From Synechococcus sp. CS-1329 (GTDB taxonomy: Bacteria; Cyanobacteriota; Cyanobacteriia; PCC-6307; Cyanobiaceae), in the NCBI RefSeq assembly GCF_025128055.1, contig NZ_JAHLYS010000043.1, positions 1 through 53,754 on the forward strand: a DNA stretch of 53,754 bases, given 5' to 3'. The translations under genes and the position numbers were made by a program. Shown piece after piece: positions 26,953 to 35,643 of the stretch. Position 1 is the stretch's first letter; each line of letters starts with the position of its first letter. The notes under the pieces are model-generated. The model was not told the DNA's origin. It saw only the letters and a list, made by a program, of their open reading frames with translations, and made no database searches.

Positions 26953-28749
26953 ATGGCCCACCCGAGCGCGCGTACACCGATCAGCCGGTTGCTGGGGGCC
27001 CTGAGGCCCCACCGCCGGCTGGTCTGGCTGGCCTCGATCTGCTCGGTGCTGAACAAGCTGTTCGATCTGGCCCCACCGGTGCTGATCGGTCTGGCCGTCG
27101 ATGTGGTGGTGCGTCAGCAGACGTCCTGGCTGGCGAACCTGGGGCTGAGCAGCGTCCCCTCCCAGCTCACGGCCCTGGCGGTGGCCTCCTTTGTGATCTG
27201 GAGCGCCGAATCCCTGTTCGAGTACCTCTACGGAGTGCTCTGGCGCAACCTCGCGCAGACCATGCAACACGAGCTCCGGCTGGAGGCCTACGGCCACCTG
27301 CAGCAGCTGGAGATGGCCTTCTTCGAAGCCGGCAGCAGCGGCCGGCTGATGGCGATCCTCAACGACGACATCAATCAACTCGAGCGTTTTCTCGACCACG
27401 GCGCCAACGAGCTGCTGCAGCTGGCAACCACCGTGCTGGCCGTCGGAGCCGTGATGGCGGCCATCTCCCCCGGCGTGGCCGGGGTGGCTTTTCTGCCCAT
27501 CCCAGTGATCCTCTGGGGCTCGATCCGGTTCCAGAAACGACTGGCTCCTCGCTACCGCGACGTGCGTGATCGGGCCAGCGATCTCAACAGCAGCCTCTCC
27601 AACAATCTCGGTGGGATGCTCACGATCAAGAGCTATGCCGCCGAGGCCTGGGAACTCGAACGCATCAGCGAACAGAGCGAGTCGTACCGACGCAGCAATC
27701 GGCGCGCGATTCGCCTCTCGGCTGCGTTCATTCCCCTGATTCGCTTTGCCATTCTCTTCGCCTTCCTGGCGATCCTGGTGATCGGTGGGCTGCAGGCCTG
27801 GCAGGGCACGATCGCTGTGGGCTCCTACAGCTTCCTGGTGTTCATCACCCAGCGGCTGCTGTGGCCGCTCACCACCCTGGGCCGCACCCTCGACGACTAC
27901 CAGCGGGCCATGGCCTCAAGCAACCGGGTGCTGGATCTGCTCGACACTCCGATCGCGATCCCTGGCGGGGAGCGGGCCCTGCCCCTGGGCGGCGTGCGTG
28001 GGGCCATCGAATTCCGTTCAGTCAGCTTCGGCTACGCCGGCAGGGAGCCCCTGCTGGTCGACTTCTCCCTGGCGGTTCCAGCCGGGCACACGGTGGGCAT
28101 CGTGGGGGCCACAGGCTCCGGCAAAAGCACCCTGGTGAAACTGCTGCTGCGGCTCTATGCCGTGGATCGCGGCGAGATCCTGCTCGACGACCAGCCGATT
28201 CAGGACCTGCAACTGGGCGACCTGCGCCATGCCATCGGTCTGGTGAGCCAGGAGGTGTTTCTCTTCCACGGCAGCGTGGGCGAGAACATCGCCTACGGAA
28301 CTTTTGACGCCAGCCCCACCGCGATCCAGCGGGCGGCGACCCTGGCCGAAGCCAGTGGCTTCATCGAAGAGCTTCCCGAGGGATACGACACCGTGGTGGG
28401 GGAGCGGGGTCAGCGTCTCTCGGGCGGCCAGCGCCAGCGCATCGCCCTGGCCCGGGCGATTCTCAAGAATCCGCCGGTGCTGATCCTCGATGAGGCCACA
28501 GCGGCTGTCGACAACGAAACGGAGGCTGCGATCCAGCGCTCACTGGAGCTGATCACCGCCGAGCGCACCACCCTGGTGATTGCCCATCGGCTCAGCACCG
28601 TGCGCCATGCCGATCGGATCGTGGTGCTGGAGCAGGGCCAGATCGTCGAGCAGGGCCGCCACGACGACCTGCTCCGCCGTGGTGGGGCCTACGCCAGGCT
28701 CTGGCGGGTGCAGGCCGGCCTGCGCGCAGACGAAGCACTTCTGGCCTGA
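26953..28749 (+). CDS. ABC half-exporter, fused permease and ATPase
   Basis: The 598-residue protein has a six-span ABC transporter transmembrane domain (about residues 20-310) and a nucleotide-binding domain with [19 protein letters not shown] (Walker A), LVSQEVFLF (Q loop), [15 protein letters not shown] (signature), [14 protein letters not shown] (Walker B) and VIAHRLSTV (H loop). It should dimerise and export a lipid, peptide or drug across the inner membrane. The substrate is unknown. It resembles MsbA/MDR-like exporters; no partner half-transporter gene lies next to it. Confidence 0.93.
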   Translation: MAHPSARTPISRLLGALRPHRRLVWLASICSVLNKLFDLAPPVLIGLAVDVVVRQQTSWLANLGLSSVPSQLTALAVASFVIWSAESLFEYLYGVLWRNLAQTMQHELRLEAYGHLQQLEMAFFEAGSSGRLMAILNDDINQLERFLDHGANELLQLATTVLAVGAVMAAISPGVAGVAFLPIPVILWGSIRFQKRLAPRYRDVRDRASDLNSSLSNNLGGMLTIKSYAAEAWELERISEQSESYRRSNRRAIRLSAAFIPLIRFAILFAFLAILVIGGLQAWQGTIAVGSYSFLVFITQRLLWPLTTLGRTLDDYQRAMASSNRVLDLLDTPIAIPGGERALPLGGVRGAIEFRSVSFGYAGREPLLVDFSLAVPAGHTVGIVGATGSGKSTLVKLLLRLYAVDRGEILLDDQPIQDLQLGDLRHAIGLVSQEVFLFHGSVGENIAYGTFDASPTAIQRAATLAEASGFIEELPEGYDTVVGERGQRLSGGQRQRIALARAILKNPPVLILDEATAAVDNETEAAIQRSLELITAERTTLVIAHRLSTVRHADRIVVLEQGQIVEQGRHDDLLRRGGAYARLWRVQAGLRADEALLA

Positions 28750-28807
28750 ATGCAGCAGCATGGGAGGCATCTGATTCCAGGTCCCCAGCGGCGGTGGGCC
28801 CTCGCCC

Positions 28808-29449
28808 ATGGCCCAGACATCCGGTCCTTTTGAGCTGCCTCCCCTGGGCCAACAGGACCTGCTGGAGTTGCCCATCAGCCGTCTGCAACCCACCCAGCTC
28901 TGCCTGGGGCTGGCGGAGGTGCGCTCCCGGGCCAGAGACTTCTCCCTGGAAACCGCGGCAGAGAGGCGACGCTATCTGCGCACCAGGCCGGTGCCGGTGG
29001 CGGTGAGCAGCGCCGGGGAGCACTGGATGATCGACCGCCACCACCGGCTGCGGGCCCTGATGGAAGTGGACGCAGAGGCCACAGCCTTCTGCTCGGTCGT
29101 GTTGCTGCTGGTGGGAGCCAGCCGTGCCCACTGCCTGGAGGAACTGAACCGCCGAGGTTGGCTCTACCTGCGCGACAGCGAAGGCCGGGGGCCGCTGCCG
29201 CCGGAGCGGCTGCCGATGAATCTGGGCAGCCTGGGCGACGACCCCTTCCGCAGCCTGGTCTGGAAGCTGAAGCAGGAAGGACTGATCCGCGCCCAGCCCC
29301 AGGTGCCCTTCCTGGAGTTCCATTGGGCCAGCTGGTTGCGTCGCCGCAAGCTGCCCGCCTTTGACTCGATGGACCTCAGCCCCGCCTTGCCCGAAGCCAG
29401 GAGGCTCCTGCGCGGTCCGCTGGGCCATGGCGCTCCGCCCGCCACCTGA
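28808..29449 (+). CDS. ParB/Srx-fold protein (ParBc_2-like)
   Basis: The 213-residue protein has LPISRLQPTQLCLGLAEVRSR, then YLRTRPVPVAVSSAGEHWMIDRHHRLRALM, the pattern of the ParB-like 'putative nuclease' family, with the HH pair in the position of the phosphate-handling ParB box. Members are not chromosome partition proteins proper; function is unknown. The C-terminal half (PFRSLVWKLKQEGLI ... FLEFHWASWLRRR) is conserved-looking. It follows the ABC exporter by 58 nt on the same strand. Confidence 0.8.
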   Translation: MAQTSGPFELPPLGQQDLLELPISRLQPTQLCLGLAEVRSRARDFSLETAAERRRYLRTRPVPVAVSSAGEHWMIDRHHRLRALMEVDAEATAFCSVVLLLVGASRAHCLEELNRRGWLYLRDSEGRGPLPPERLPMNLGSLGDDPFRSLVWKLKQEGLIRAQPQVPFLEFHWASWLRRRKLPAFDSMDLSPALPEARRLLRGPLGHGAPPAT

Positions 29450-29507
29450 GCAGTCCAGCCAGGGAACTGGAACAGATCCGTCTGGGGCGGGGGGAGCTGA
29501 ATCAGCC

Positions 29508-29530
29508 TTGATGAAATAAGGTTTCATCAA
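29508..29530. promoter_or_regulatory. Perfect 9-bp dyad TTGATGAAA-N5-TTTCATCAA
   Basis: TTGATGAAA (29508-29516) and TTTCATCAA (29522-29530) are exact inverted repeats around TAAGG. The element lies 58 nt past the ParB-like stop and about 115 nt before the LCP gene. No T-run follows, so an operator is more likely than a factor-independent terminator. AT-rich in a GC-rich setting. Confidence 0.55.
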
Positions 29531-29644
29531 CGTGACAAAGGGACAGATTCCCTCTCACCGCTCCTCAATGCTCATCTCCAGCGCTTCAGGCCCAGAGGTC
29601 AACCTGCTCCCCGTCGCCGCCATGACCTTGGCGATGTTCGGATT

Positions 29645-30586
29645 TTGAAGCGCCAACGCCCCCCAGCGCCGCTGCCCCCCAGCCATCGATCCCGCCCGCT
29701 GCCCATCGTGCTGGCGATGCTGATGGGGCTGGCCGGCGGGCTCGCCCTCTCCGGCCCCCTGGCTTCATTGATGCCTCCTGAGCTGGCCTCCCAGACCGCC
29801 AGGATCACCGGCCAGCTCAGCAATCCCTTTTCAGCCTGGGGTGCCAATGGCCGCGATGTGCTGGTCCTGGGCACTGACGTGGGCGGCGGCAACACCGATG
29901 TGATGTTCTCGATTCGCATCGAGGATGGTGTCACCCGTGTCACCCAGGTGCCCAGGGACACCTACATCGATTCCGCCCGCTACGGCGGCATCAAGGCCAA
30001 CGCGCTCTATGCCTACGGCGGAGCCGACGCCGTCAAGCAGGAGCTCTCCGAACGGCTGGGCCGTCCGATCGACCATCACCTGCTGGTGAACCTCGGGGCC
30101 ATCCGTCGCATGGGTGACGTGCTCGGTGGTGTCGAGGTGAACGTGCCCAAGCGCATGTATTACGTCGACAACAGCCAGGGCCTCTACATCGACCTGCAGC
30201 CCGGCCTACAGACGCTCAAGGGCCGCGACCTGGAGGGGTTCCTGCGCTGGCGCCACGATGAGGAGGGCGACATCGGCCGGATCGATCGCCAGAAGCTGGT
30301 GCTCACGGCCCTGTTCAGCAAACTGACCCGACCGGAGAATCTGGTGCGGCTGCCCAGCCTGATCGCAGCGGCCGGCCAGGACCTCAACACGGATCTGGGG
30401 CCGATGGAAATCGGCGGACTGATCACAGCGATGGCCACCACCCGTTTTGATGCGGAGCGCCTCAGCGGCCGTCCCTTTGATCTCAACGGCATCAGCTACT
30501 GGGAGGCCGACTGGCCCCTGCGCGATGTGGAAGCCAACAACGCCACCACGGTGGAGACCAACGGCCGCGAACGCTTCCTCTTCTGA
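29645..30586 (+). CDS. LytR-CpsA-Psr family protein
   Basis: The 313-residue protein has a basic N-terminus, one transmembrane segment (about residues 20-42) and an LCP domain: RDVLVLGTDVGGGNTDVMFSIRI, VTQVPRDTYID, KANALYAYGG, LVNLGAIRRMGDVLGGVEVNVP and FLRWRHDEEGDIGRIDRQK. The conserved Arg and Asp residues that bind polyprenyl pyrophosphate are present. The family attaches polysaccharide or other polymers to the cell wall at the outer face of the inner membrane. The start is a TTG at 29645; later GTG or ATG codons would remove the basic N-terminus. Confidence 0.9.
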   Translation: MKRQRPPAPLPPSHRSRPLPIVLAMLMGLAGGLALSGPLASLMPPELASQTARITGQLSNPFSAWGANGRDVLVLGTDVGGGNTDVMFSIRIEDGVTRVTQVPRDTYIDSARYGGIKANALYAYGGADAVKQELSERLGRPIDHHLLVNLGAIRRMGDVLGGVEVNVPKRMYYVDNSQGLYIDLQPGLQTLKGRDLEGFLRWRHDEEGDIGRIDRQKLVLTALFSKLTRPENLVRLPSLIAAAGQDLNTDLGPMEIGGLITAMATTRFDAERLSGRPFDLNGISYWEADWPLRDVEANNATTVETNGRERFLF

Positions 30587-30589
30587 GGC

Positions 30590-31732
30590 TCAGCTCCAGC
30601 CGGCGCTGGCCTGCGCCCTGGCCCCCGGCAGCCGCTCCAGGGCCCACGGCTCACCGCCGATGGCTGCCGCCAGGATCGCGGCCAGGGCGGGGGCCAGGGC
30701 AAAGGGGCTGCTCAGACCCGCCAACAGCCAGAGGCCCGGAGCTTCTGCCACCGGACCCACCAGCGGCGGACCACTGCTGCAGAAGCTCACAGGCACCTGC
30801 ACAAGACTGCCGGGCACCTGCCCGAGGCGGGGATCGATCCGCTCCAGGGCCTGGCGCAACTCCAGCTCCAGGGACGGAGCCTCGGGTGGAGTACCGCAGC
30901 AGCTGCCCGGCCTGACCAGGCTGCTCTGGCCCAGCAGCAGGCCCTCGCCCCAGGGGGCCAGGCCGGCATCAACGATCCACTGCGGTCGCTGCAGCTGATC
31001 TGCCCGTTGCTCCAGAGCCTGGCGCCGAGCCATCAGCGGCATGAGGATGTCATTGGGCTCACTGAGGGCAACGCCGCTCAGCAACTCGTGGCTGAGCGGG
31101 CCAGCGTCGAGGCGCAGCAGCCCGGCCCAGCTCACCCGCAGGCGATCGGGCAGTGCCGGCCAGAGGGCCCGGCAGCCGGCTCCTGCGGCCAGCACCACCT
31201 GCCGGGCCGGCAGGGCTTCGGCCTGCAGGGGGCCGCAGTGACCCCGGCGGCGGCGCACCCCGGCGCGCTCCAGGGCCAGCGGCAGAGCCAGGGCCAGCTG
31301 GCGACTGTCGACGCGCCCATAGCCCAGCCGCAGCAGCCGCCGCCCCCCTGAGGCCGGCGTGGGATCGAGCCGCTCCACCTGATCAGCACCCAGATGGCGC
31401 CGCGCCAGAGTCTCCACCTGAGCGAGGGTCTGCTCCAGGGCTGAGCTGCCGTCAGCGTCGGCATCGCTCCAGTGCAGGCGCAGGCTGCAGGGGCTCCAGC
31501 CCAGCGGCCCGTGGCGCTGCTCCAGCTCCCGCCAGGCCAGCGGAGCTGAGGCCATCAGCTCATTCATCGGGCCGGGAGCCCCCGCCCACCAGGGCACACC
31601 GCCGTAGCTCACAGCGGTGGCGCCATCGCCCTGGCCGGCATCCAGCAGCTCCACCGCAGCGCCGCGCCGGGCCAGCTCCAGGGCCACCAGGGAGCCGGCC
31701 AGACCGGCGCCGATCACCAGCACATCGGCCAA
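30590..31732 (-). CDS. FAD-dependent oxidoreductase, DAO/glycine-oxidase type
   Basis: The 380-residue protein begins [24 protein letters not shown], a dinucleotide-binding fold, and continues with GVPWWAGAPG, VDSRQLALALPLAL, VVLAAGAGC and a C-terminal LWLLAGLSSPFALAPALA. This matches the DadA/ThiO-like amino-acid or amine oxidase family; the substrate is undetermined. Its end abuts the LCP gene end (convergent, 3-nt gap), and its start lies 3 nt from the end of the PsbP gene, so it is in one operon with it. Confidence 0.85.
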   Translation of the reverse strand: MADVLVIGAGLAGSLVALELARRGAAVELLDAGQGDGATAVSYGGVPWWAGAPGPMNELMASAPLAWRELEQRHGPLGWSPCSLRLHWSDADADGSSALEQTLAQVETLARRHLGADQVERLDPTPASGGRRLLRLGYGRVDSRQLALALPLALERAGVRRRRGHCGPLQAEALPARQVVLAAGAGCRALWPALPDRLRVSWAGLLRLDAGPLSHELLSGVALSEPNDILMPLMARRQALEQRADQLQRPQWIVDAGLAPWGEGLLLGQSSLVRPGSCCGTPPEAPSLELELRQALERIDPRLGQVPGSLVQVPVSFCSSGPPLVGPVAEAPGLWLLAGLSSPFALAPALAAILAAAIGGEPWALERLPGARAQASAGWS

Positions 31733-31735
31733 GTC

Positions 31736-32320
31736 TCAGATCTGCAGGGTGAAGGAGGTGATCACGTTGCGGAACAGATCCCTGACCTTCGGCCAGCGCA
31801 GTTCATTGGTGCTGGCCGCCAGGGTGTAGAGGCGGCCGCGGTCGACCACCACGGTGGCCAGCTCATGGCGGTCACGGTCGGAGAGATGCACCGCATACTC
31901 CAGGTCGTAGAAGGTGTGGCCGCCGTCCTGACGCTCACGGGCCTCCACCAGTTCGGCCTCGCGGCCACTGCCCTCCGGAGCAATCACGATGCGGCCCAGC
32001 TTTTCACCCACCGCCACGGCACTCCCCAGGGACTCCAGGTCGTTGGTGGGGTTCACCTCCGTGATCACCAGGCTGAGGGTTTCATCGCTGTTGATCAGAT
32101 CGTGGAAGACCACCTGGGGCCCATTGCTCACCGCCACCCGACTCCAGCCGGTGGGATAGAGAAAGGCATAGCGCCCGTCAGGGCTCTGGAAGGAATTCAG
32201 CCCGGCGGCCGCCGCGCTGCAACCGCTGAGGCCCCCCAGCAGCAGCAGGCTGCCCAGCAGCAGGCCGAGCACGCCCCGGCACAGGGAGACAAGCCAGGGA
32301 AACGAAGGGCGCTGCGCCAT
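31736..32320 (-). CDS. psbP: Photosystem II lipoprotein CyanoP (PsbP family)
   Basis: The 194-residue precursor has a lipoprotein signal with lipobox LSGCSA (Cys34). A PsbP domain follows: FQSPDGRYAFLYPTGWSRVAV, VVFHDLINSDETLSLVITEV, HTFYDLEYAVH and TLAASTNELRW. CyanoP is a thylakoid-lumen lipoprotein that associates with photosystem II during assembly. The FAD oxidoreductase gene follows at 3 nt in the same direction. Length and motif order match cyanobacterial PsbP. Confidence 0.93.
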   Translation of the reverse strand: MAQRPSFPWLVSLCRGVLGLLLGSLLLLGGLSGCSAAAAGLNSFQSPDGRYAFLYPTGWSRVAVSNGPQVVFHDLINSDETLSLVITEVNPTNDLESLGSAVAVGEKLGRIVIAPEGSGREAELVEARERQDGGHTFYDLEYAVHLSDRDRHELATVVVDRGRLYTLAASTNELRWPKVRDLFRNVITSFTLQI

Positions 32321-32414
32321 GGGGTATCGAGCAAGCGGGAGGGGTGGGAGATCACACCGTCACCATTGTTGCCGGTGGCCTCACTCCTAGATTGACGCCA
32401 GTTGCGGCGGATTT

Positions 32415-33014
32415 CTGAGCGGCTTCACCAGGCCCCTGGCGCGGCTGATCGACCAGTTCGAGCGCCTGCCTGGGATCGGTCCGCGCACCGCCCAGCGCCT
32501 GGCCCTGCACCTGCTGCGCCAGCCCGAGGGACAGGTGCAGGCCTTCGCCGATGCCCTGCTCGCCGCCCGCCGCCAGGTGGGTCAGTGCAGGCGCTGCTTC
32601 CACCTTTCGGCCGATCCGCTCTGCGACATCTGCCGGAATGAGGATCGGCGCAATGGCCAGCTCTGCGTGGTCTCTGATTCCCGCGACCTGCTGGCCCTGG
32701 AGCGCACCCGCGAATACAAAGGGAGCTACCACGTGCTGGGCGGACTGATCTCACCCATGGATGGCATCGGACCTGAACTGCTGCAGATCCAGCCCCTGGT
32801 GAACCGGGTGGATCAGGAGGCGATGACGGAGGTGATCCTGGCCCTGCCACCCAGCGTGGAAGGGGACACCACCAGCCTCTACCTGGCCCGGCTGCTGCGG
32901 CCGTTCTGTCTGGTGAGCCGCATCGCCTACGGACTGCCGGTGGGCAGTGAGCTGGAGTATGCCGATGAGGTGACCCTGGCGAGGGCCCTTGAAGGTCGCC
33001 GCCGGATGGAGTGA
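32415..33014 (+). CDS. recR: Recombination mediator RecR, probable CTG start
   Basis: The 199-residue protein has the N-terminal helix-hairpin-helix ([19 protein letters not shown]), a C4 zinc finger ([16 protein letters not shown]) and a TOPRIM domain ([21 protein letters not shown]). RecR joins RecF/RecO in loading RecA on gapped DNA. Between the in-frame TAG at 32388 and the GTG at 32535, which lies after the helix-hairpin-helix, there is no ATG, GTG or TTG. CTG at 32415 ([18 protein letters not shown]) gives the normal length and is proposed; an upstream ATT at 32391 is the alternative. The stop overlaps the lipA GTG. Confidence 0.9.
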   Translation: MSGFTRPLARLIDQFERLPGIGPRTAQRLALHLLRQPEGQVQAFADALLAARRQVGQCRRCFHLSADPLCDICRNEDRRNGQLCVVSDSRDLLALERTREYKGSYHVLGGLISPMDGIGPELLQIQPLVNRVDQEAMTEVILALPPSVEGDTTSLYLARLLRPFCLVSRIAYGLPVGSELEYADEVTLARALEGRRRME

Positions 33015-33934
33015 GCAGCGTGGTTCGTTTGATCAGCCGATACAGCTCCATGGCTCCCACCGAGCGGTTGCCCGCCTGGTTGCGCCGCCCGATCGGCAGC
33101 GCCTCGGCCCTGGAAACCGTGCAGACCGTGGTCAAGGGGCAGCGGCTTCACACCATCTGCGAGGAGGGTCGCTGTCCCAACCGAGGGGAGTGCTACGCCG
33201 CCGGCACCGCCACCTTCCTGCTGGGTGGGCCGATCTGCACCCGCAGCTGCGCCTTCTGCCAGGTGGAGAAGGGTCGTGCGCCTGTGCCCTTTGATGCCGG
33301 GGAAGCCGAGCGGGTGGCGGAAGCGGTGGAGCAGCTGGGCCTGCGCTACGTGGTGCTCACCGCGGTGGCCCGCGATGATCTGGCCGACCACGGCGCCGGG
33401 CTGTTCACCGGCACCATGGCTGCGATCCGGCGCCGCAACCCCCTGGTGGCCATGGAGGTGCTCACCCCTGATTTCTGGGGGGGGCATGCCCTCCGCCCTG
33501 AGGGAGAAGCCGCCCAGCGGCAGCGGCTGGCGACCGTGCTGGCCGCAGGCCCGGTCTGCTTCAACCACAACCTCGAAACGGTGCAGCGGCTGCAGGGGGA
33601 GGTGCGTCGCGGCGCCACCTACGAACGCTCGCTGGCCTTGCTGGCGGCGGCCCGGGAGCAGGCCCCGCAGATCCCGACGAAATCAGGGCTGATGCTGGGG
33701 CTGGGCGAAACCCTCGAGGAGGTGGTGGCCGCCCTGGAGGATCTGCGCCGGGCCGACTGCCAGCGCCTCACCCTGGGTCAGTACATGCGTCCGTCCCTCG
33801 CCCACCTGCCGGTGGCTCGCTACTGGCACCCCGACGACTTCGAGCGCCTCGGGATGATCGCCCGTGAGCTCGGCTTCCAGCAGGTGCGCAGTGGCCCCCT
33901 GGTGCGCAGCAGCTATCACGCCGCAGACGCGTGA
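33011..33934 (+). CDS. lipA: Lipoyl synthase LipA
   Basis: The 307-residue radical-SAM enzyme has both iron-sulfur motifs: an N-terminal [12 protein letters not shown] auxiliary-cluster motif and CTRSCAFC of the radical-SAM cluster. [19 protein letters not shown] and the C-terminal RSSYHA Ser complete the family pattern. It inserts sulfur into octanoyl side chains of lipoyl-dependent enzymes. Start GTG at 33011 overlaps the recR stop as GTGA, so translation is probably coupled. Cyanobacteria often have two lipA copies; this one looks complete. Confidence 0.95.
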   Translation: MSSVVRLISRYSSMAPTERLPAWLRRPIGSASALETVQTVVKGQRLHTICEEGRCPNRGECYAAGTATFLLGGPICTRSCAFCQVEKGRAPVPFDAGEAERVAEAVEQLGLRYVVLTAVARDDLADHGAGLFTGTMAAIRRRNPLVAMEVLTPDFWGGHALRPEGEAAQRQRLATVLAAGPVCFNHNLETVQRLQGEVRRGATYERSLALLAAAREQAPQIPTKSGLMLGLGETLEEVVAALEDLRRADCQRLTLGQYMRPSLAHLPVARYWHPDDFERLGMIARELGFQQVRSGPLVRSSYHAADA

Positions 33935-34231
33935 TCACCAGGCGATCGAATCCAGCACCGTGGAGCAGAGCCGGTACAGACGCTCCCCACCCACGGATTC
34001 CTTGCCTTTGGCTTTGAAGCCGGGCAGCACCGTCTGAATCGAGCGGATCACGACACTGGGTTTCTCGCCAGAGGCATAGAGCAGGCAACTCCAGTGCAAC
34101 CTGTGCTCAGCTGTGCGGATCCAGAGCTGAGCCCCAGCGCTCAGGGCAATCACCACCAGGCTGGACGCCACCGTGATCTGGCATGGCCTGGAGAGCATCA
34201 GCAGCGGAAAACGGCGCCACCACAATGCCAT
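33935..34231 (-). CDS. Small membrane-anchored hypothetical protein
   Basis: The 98-residue product starts MALWWRRFPLLMLSRPCQI and has one hydrophobic span (about residues 18-36, TVASSLVVIALSAGAQLWI). A soluble tail follows with WSCLLYASGEKP and RLYRLCSTVLDSIAW, two Cys and a hydrophobic end. It is tail-to-tail with lipA with no gap. The frame is AT-richer than neighbours; it could be a real small gene or partly spurious. No family recognised. Confidence 0.5.
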   Translation of the reverse strand: MALWWRRFPLLMLSRPCQITVASSLVVIALSAGAQLWIRTAEHRLHWSCLLYASGEKPSVVIRSIQTVLPGFKAKGKESVGGERLYRLCSTVLDSIAW

Positions 34232-34261
34232 GGGCGAACCGAAAGCCAGTTTCTAACGGCA

Positions 34262-34300
34262 AAAATCGTGGGTCTTGAATACGCATCAACCCATGATTTT
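34262..34300. repeat. 12-bp inverted repeat, A-run/T-run flanked hairpin
   Basis: AAAATCGTGGGT (34262-34273) pairs with ACCCATGATTTT (34289-34300) with a single G-U position, around a 15-nt loop. A-run on one side and T-run on the other make it look like a bidirectional terminator, yet neither neighbouring gene ends here. This suggests an unannotated transcript or an operator. Confidence 0.6.
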
Positions 34301-34342
34301 ACATTTATATTCAGGCTGCTCGCTCCAGCGAAAATCCAACAA

Positions 34343-34372
34343 GAATTGGACGGAAATTCAATTCAATATCAT
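34343..34372 (+). promoter_or_regulatory. Candidate linker promoter overlapped by a 6-10-6 dyad
   Basis: TTGGAC (34346-34351) and TATCAT (34367-34372), 15 nt apart, form a sigma-70-like promoter with slightly short spacing. GAATTG (34343-34348) and CAATTC (34359-34364) are exact inverted repeats spaced by 10 nt, covering the -35 and the spacer. A regulator bound there would block or remodel the promoter. Confidence 0.4.
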
Positions 34373-34556
34373 GAAGAGATCTTGCGTTGATTGAAGGCTT
34401 GTGCAGAAATGCGCGGAAACGCTCACTCAGCCTAGAGTCTGGCTGGCACCAAGAGCTATTGGCTCGTCATCAGGCCTCGATTCTCAGCACCTCTTCTGGT
34501 TTCGATCTCTTCCGGTCGCCCCTCTTCTCCCTCCCGTCCCATCTGAATTCCTACCC

Positions 34557-35492
34557 ATGGCACTGGTCCAAGCGCCCGCTTTAGGCATTGATCGCTTTGC
34601 CAATGATCGCAACCGGGAAAGCTGGTCGAACAGCACCGAACAGGACACCAAGAAGATCATTCGGGCCGTTTATCAACAGGTGCTCGGCCAGCAGTATGTG
34701 ATGGCCAGTGAGCGTCTCAATGGGGCTGAGTCCCTGTTCCGCAACGGTGTTCTGAACGTGCGGGAGCTGGTGCGCACCGTGGCCAAGAGTGGTCTCTATC
34801 GCTCCAGATTCTTCGAAAACTGCAATCCCTATCGCTTCATTGAGCTGAACCACAAGCATCTGCTGGGGCGGGCCCCTCAGAACAAGGCGGAGATGCTGCA
34901 TCACTTCACGATCCTGCAGGAGCAGGGTTTCGATGCAGAGATCGATTCCTACATCGACAGCGACGAATACCAGGAACGCTTCGGCCTGGACAGCGTGCCC
35001 TACCTGCACGGCTGGGATTACTCCAAAGGCCATGAGGGACGTCAGTTCTCCTGGCTGATGCAACTCGCCCGCGGAGCTGCGGCTTCCGTGAAGGGAGACG
35101 CCAGCGGCACCCAGTTCCGCTTGGGCAAGGCCCTGCACCAGAACAAGGCGATGCCGGTGCGCGGTGCCGGTGGCCGGGTGGTGATCGTTTCCACCGAAGG
35201 ACCCTTCAAGGTGCTGGTGAGCACCGAGTCGGGGATCTCCTCCGAGTTCGCCCATCAAGCGCCACTGCGGGCCCCGTCGCAGGAGCACCGGGTGGAAGCC
35301 CTGCGGGTGACGGCCGGCGAGAGCAGCAGCGGCAGCGGCCGGATGGTCACCATCTCCGCCACGGGCCTGGTCAATAACGACTACGTGCGCAGCGGCGCCT
35401 ACGTGATGCGTGTGCCCTTCAGCCGCATGAACGAGGCCCTGCAACGGGTCAACCGTCTCGGCGGACGGGTGACCAACGTGGTGGTGAGCTGA
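34557..35492 (+). CDS. Phycobilisome rod linker polypeptide with CpcD domain
   Basis: The 311-residue protein has an N-terminal PBS-linker domain (about residues 20-160; IIRAVYQQVLGQQYVMASERL, FIELNHKHLLGRAP, DAEIDSYIDSDEYQERFG) and a C-terminal CpcD domain (about 205-310; VVIVSTEGPFKVLVSTESG ... VPFSRMNEALQRVNRLGG). Rod linkers join biliprotein hexamers and modulate their absorbance. The sequence between the two domains (FSWLMQLARGAAASVKGD) resembles phycoerythrin linkers of the CpeC/CpeD class more than CpcC, so the partner biliprotein is left open. It lies alone, away from any cpc or cpe gene. ATG 34557 gives the usual linker N-terminus. Confidence 0.9.
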   Translation: MALVQAPALGIDRFANDRNRESWSNSTEQDTKKIIRAVYQQVLGQQYVMASERLNGAESLFRNGVLNVRELVRTVAKSGLYRSRFFENCNPYRFIELNHKHLLGRAPQNKAEMLHHFTILQEQGFDAEIDSYIDSDEYQERFGLDSVPYLHGWDYSKGHEGRQFSWLMQLARGAAASVKGDASGTQFRLGKALHQNKAMPVRGAGGRVVIVSTEGPFKVLVSTESGISSEFAHQAPLRAPSQEHRVEALRVTAGESSSGSGRMVTISATGLVNNDYVRSGAYVMRVPFSRMNEALQRVNRLGGRVTNVVVS

Positions 35493-35503
35493 GGCTCGGC
35501 TTC

Positions 35504-35555
35504 GGGTTCCCCCAGGCCATCAATCTTCAGAAAGATGGAAATCCCGGGGGAACCT
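35504..35555 (+). terminator. Nested hairpin after the rod-linker gene
   Basis: GGTTCCCCC (35505-35513) pairs exactly with GGGGGAACC (35546-35554). Inside the loop ATCTT (35523-35527) and AAGAT (35532-35536) form a second small hairpin. It begins 12 nt past the linker stop. A long GC stem is consistent with terminator or mRNA-stability function; a T-run is absent. Confidence 0.55.
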
Positions 35556-35643
35556 CCGCACGCCCATCCCATAGTCGGGATGAGGCGCCCAGATCAATGG
35601 AGTGGTGTATCGCCTGCCGGTTGGCTGCTGAACAAGGACGTCC

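Larger units (their letters stand above)
34232..34556. other. AT-rich 325-bp gap between divergent genes
   Basis: This gap lies between the small minus-strand gene and the rod-linker gene. It holds two inverted repeats: 34262-34300 and 34343-34364. TATATT at 34306-34311 and TATCAT at 34367-34372 are both -10-like. About 185 nt separate the better promoter candidate from the ATG, fitting the long leaders seen for phycobilisome genes. No RNA gene is recognised, though the first inverted repeat could mark an sRNA end. Confidence 0.6.
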
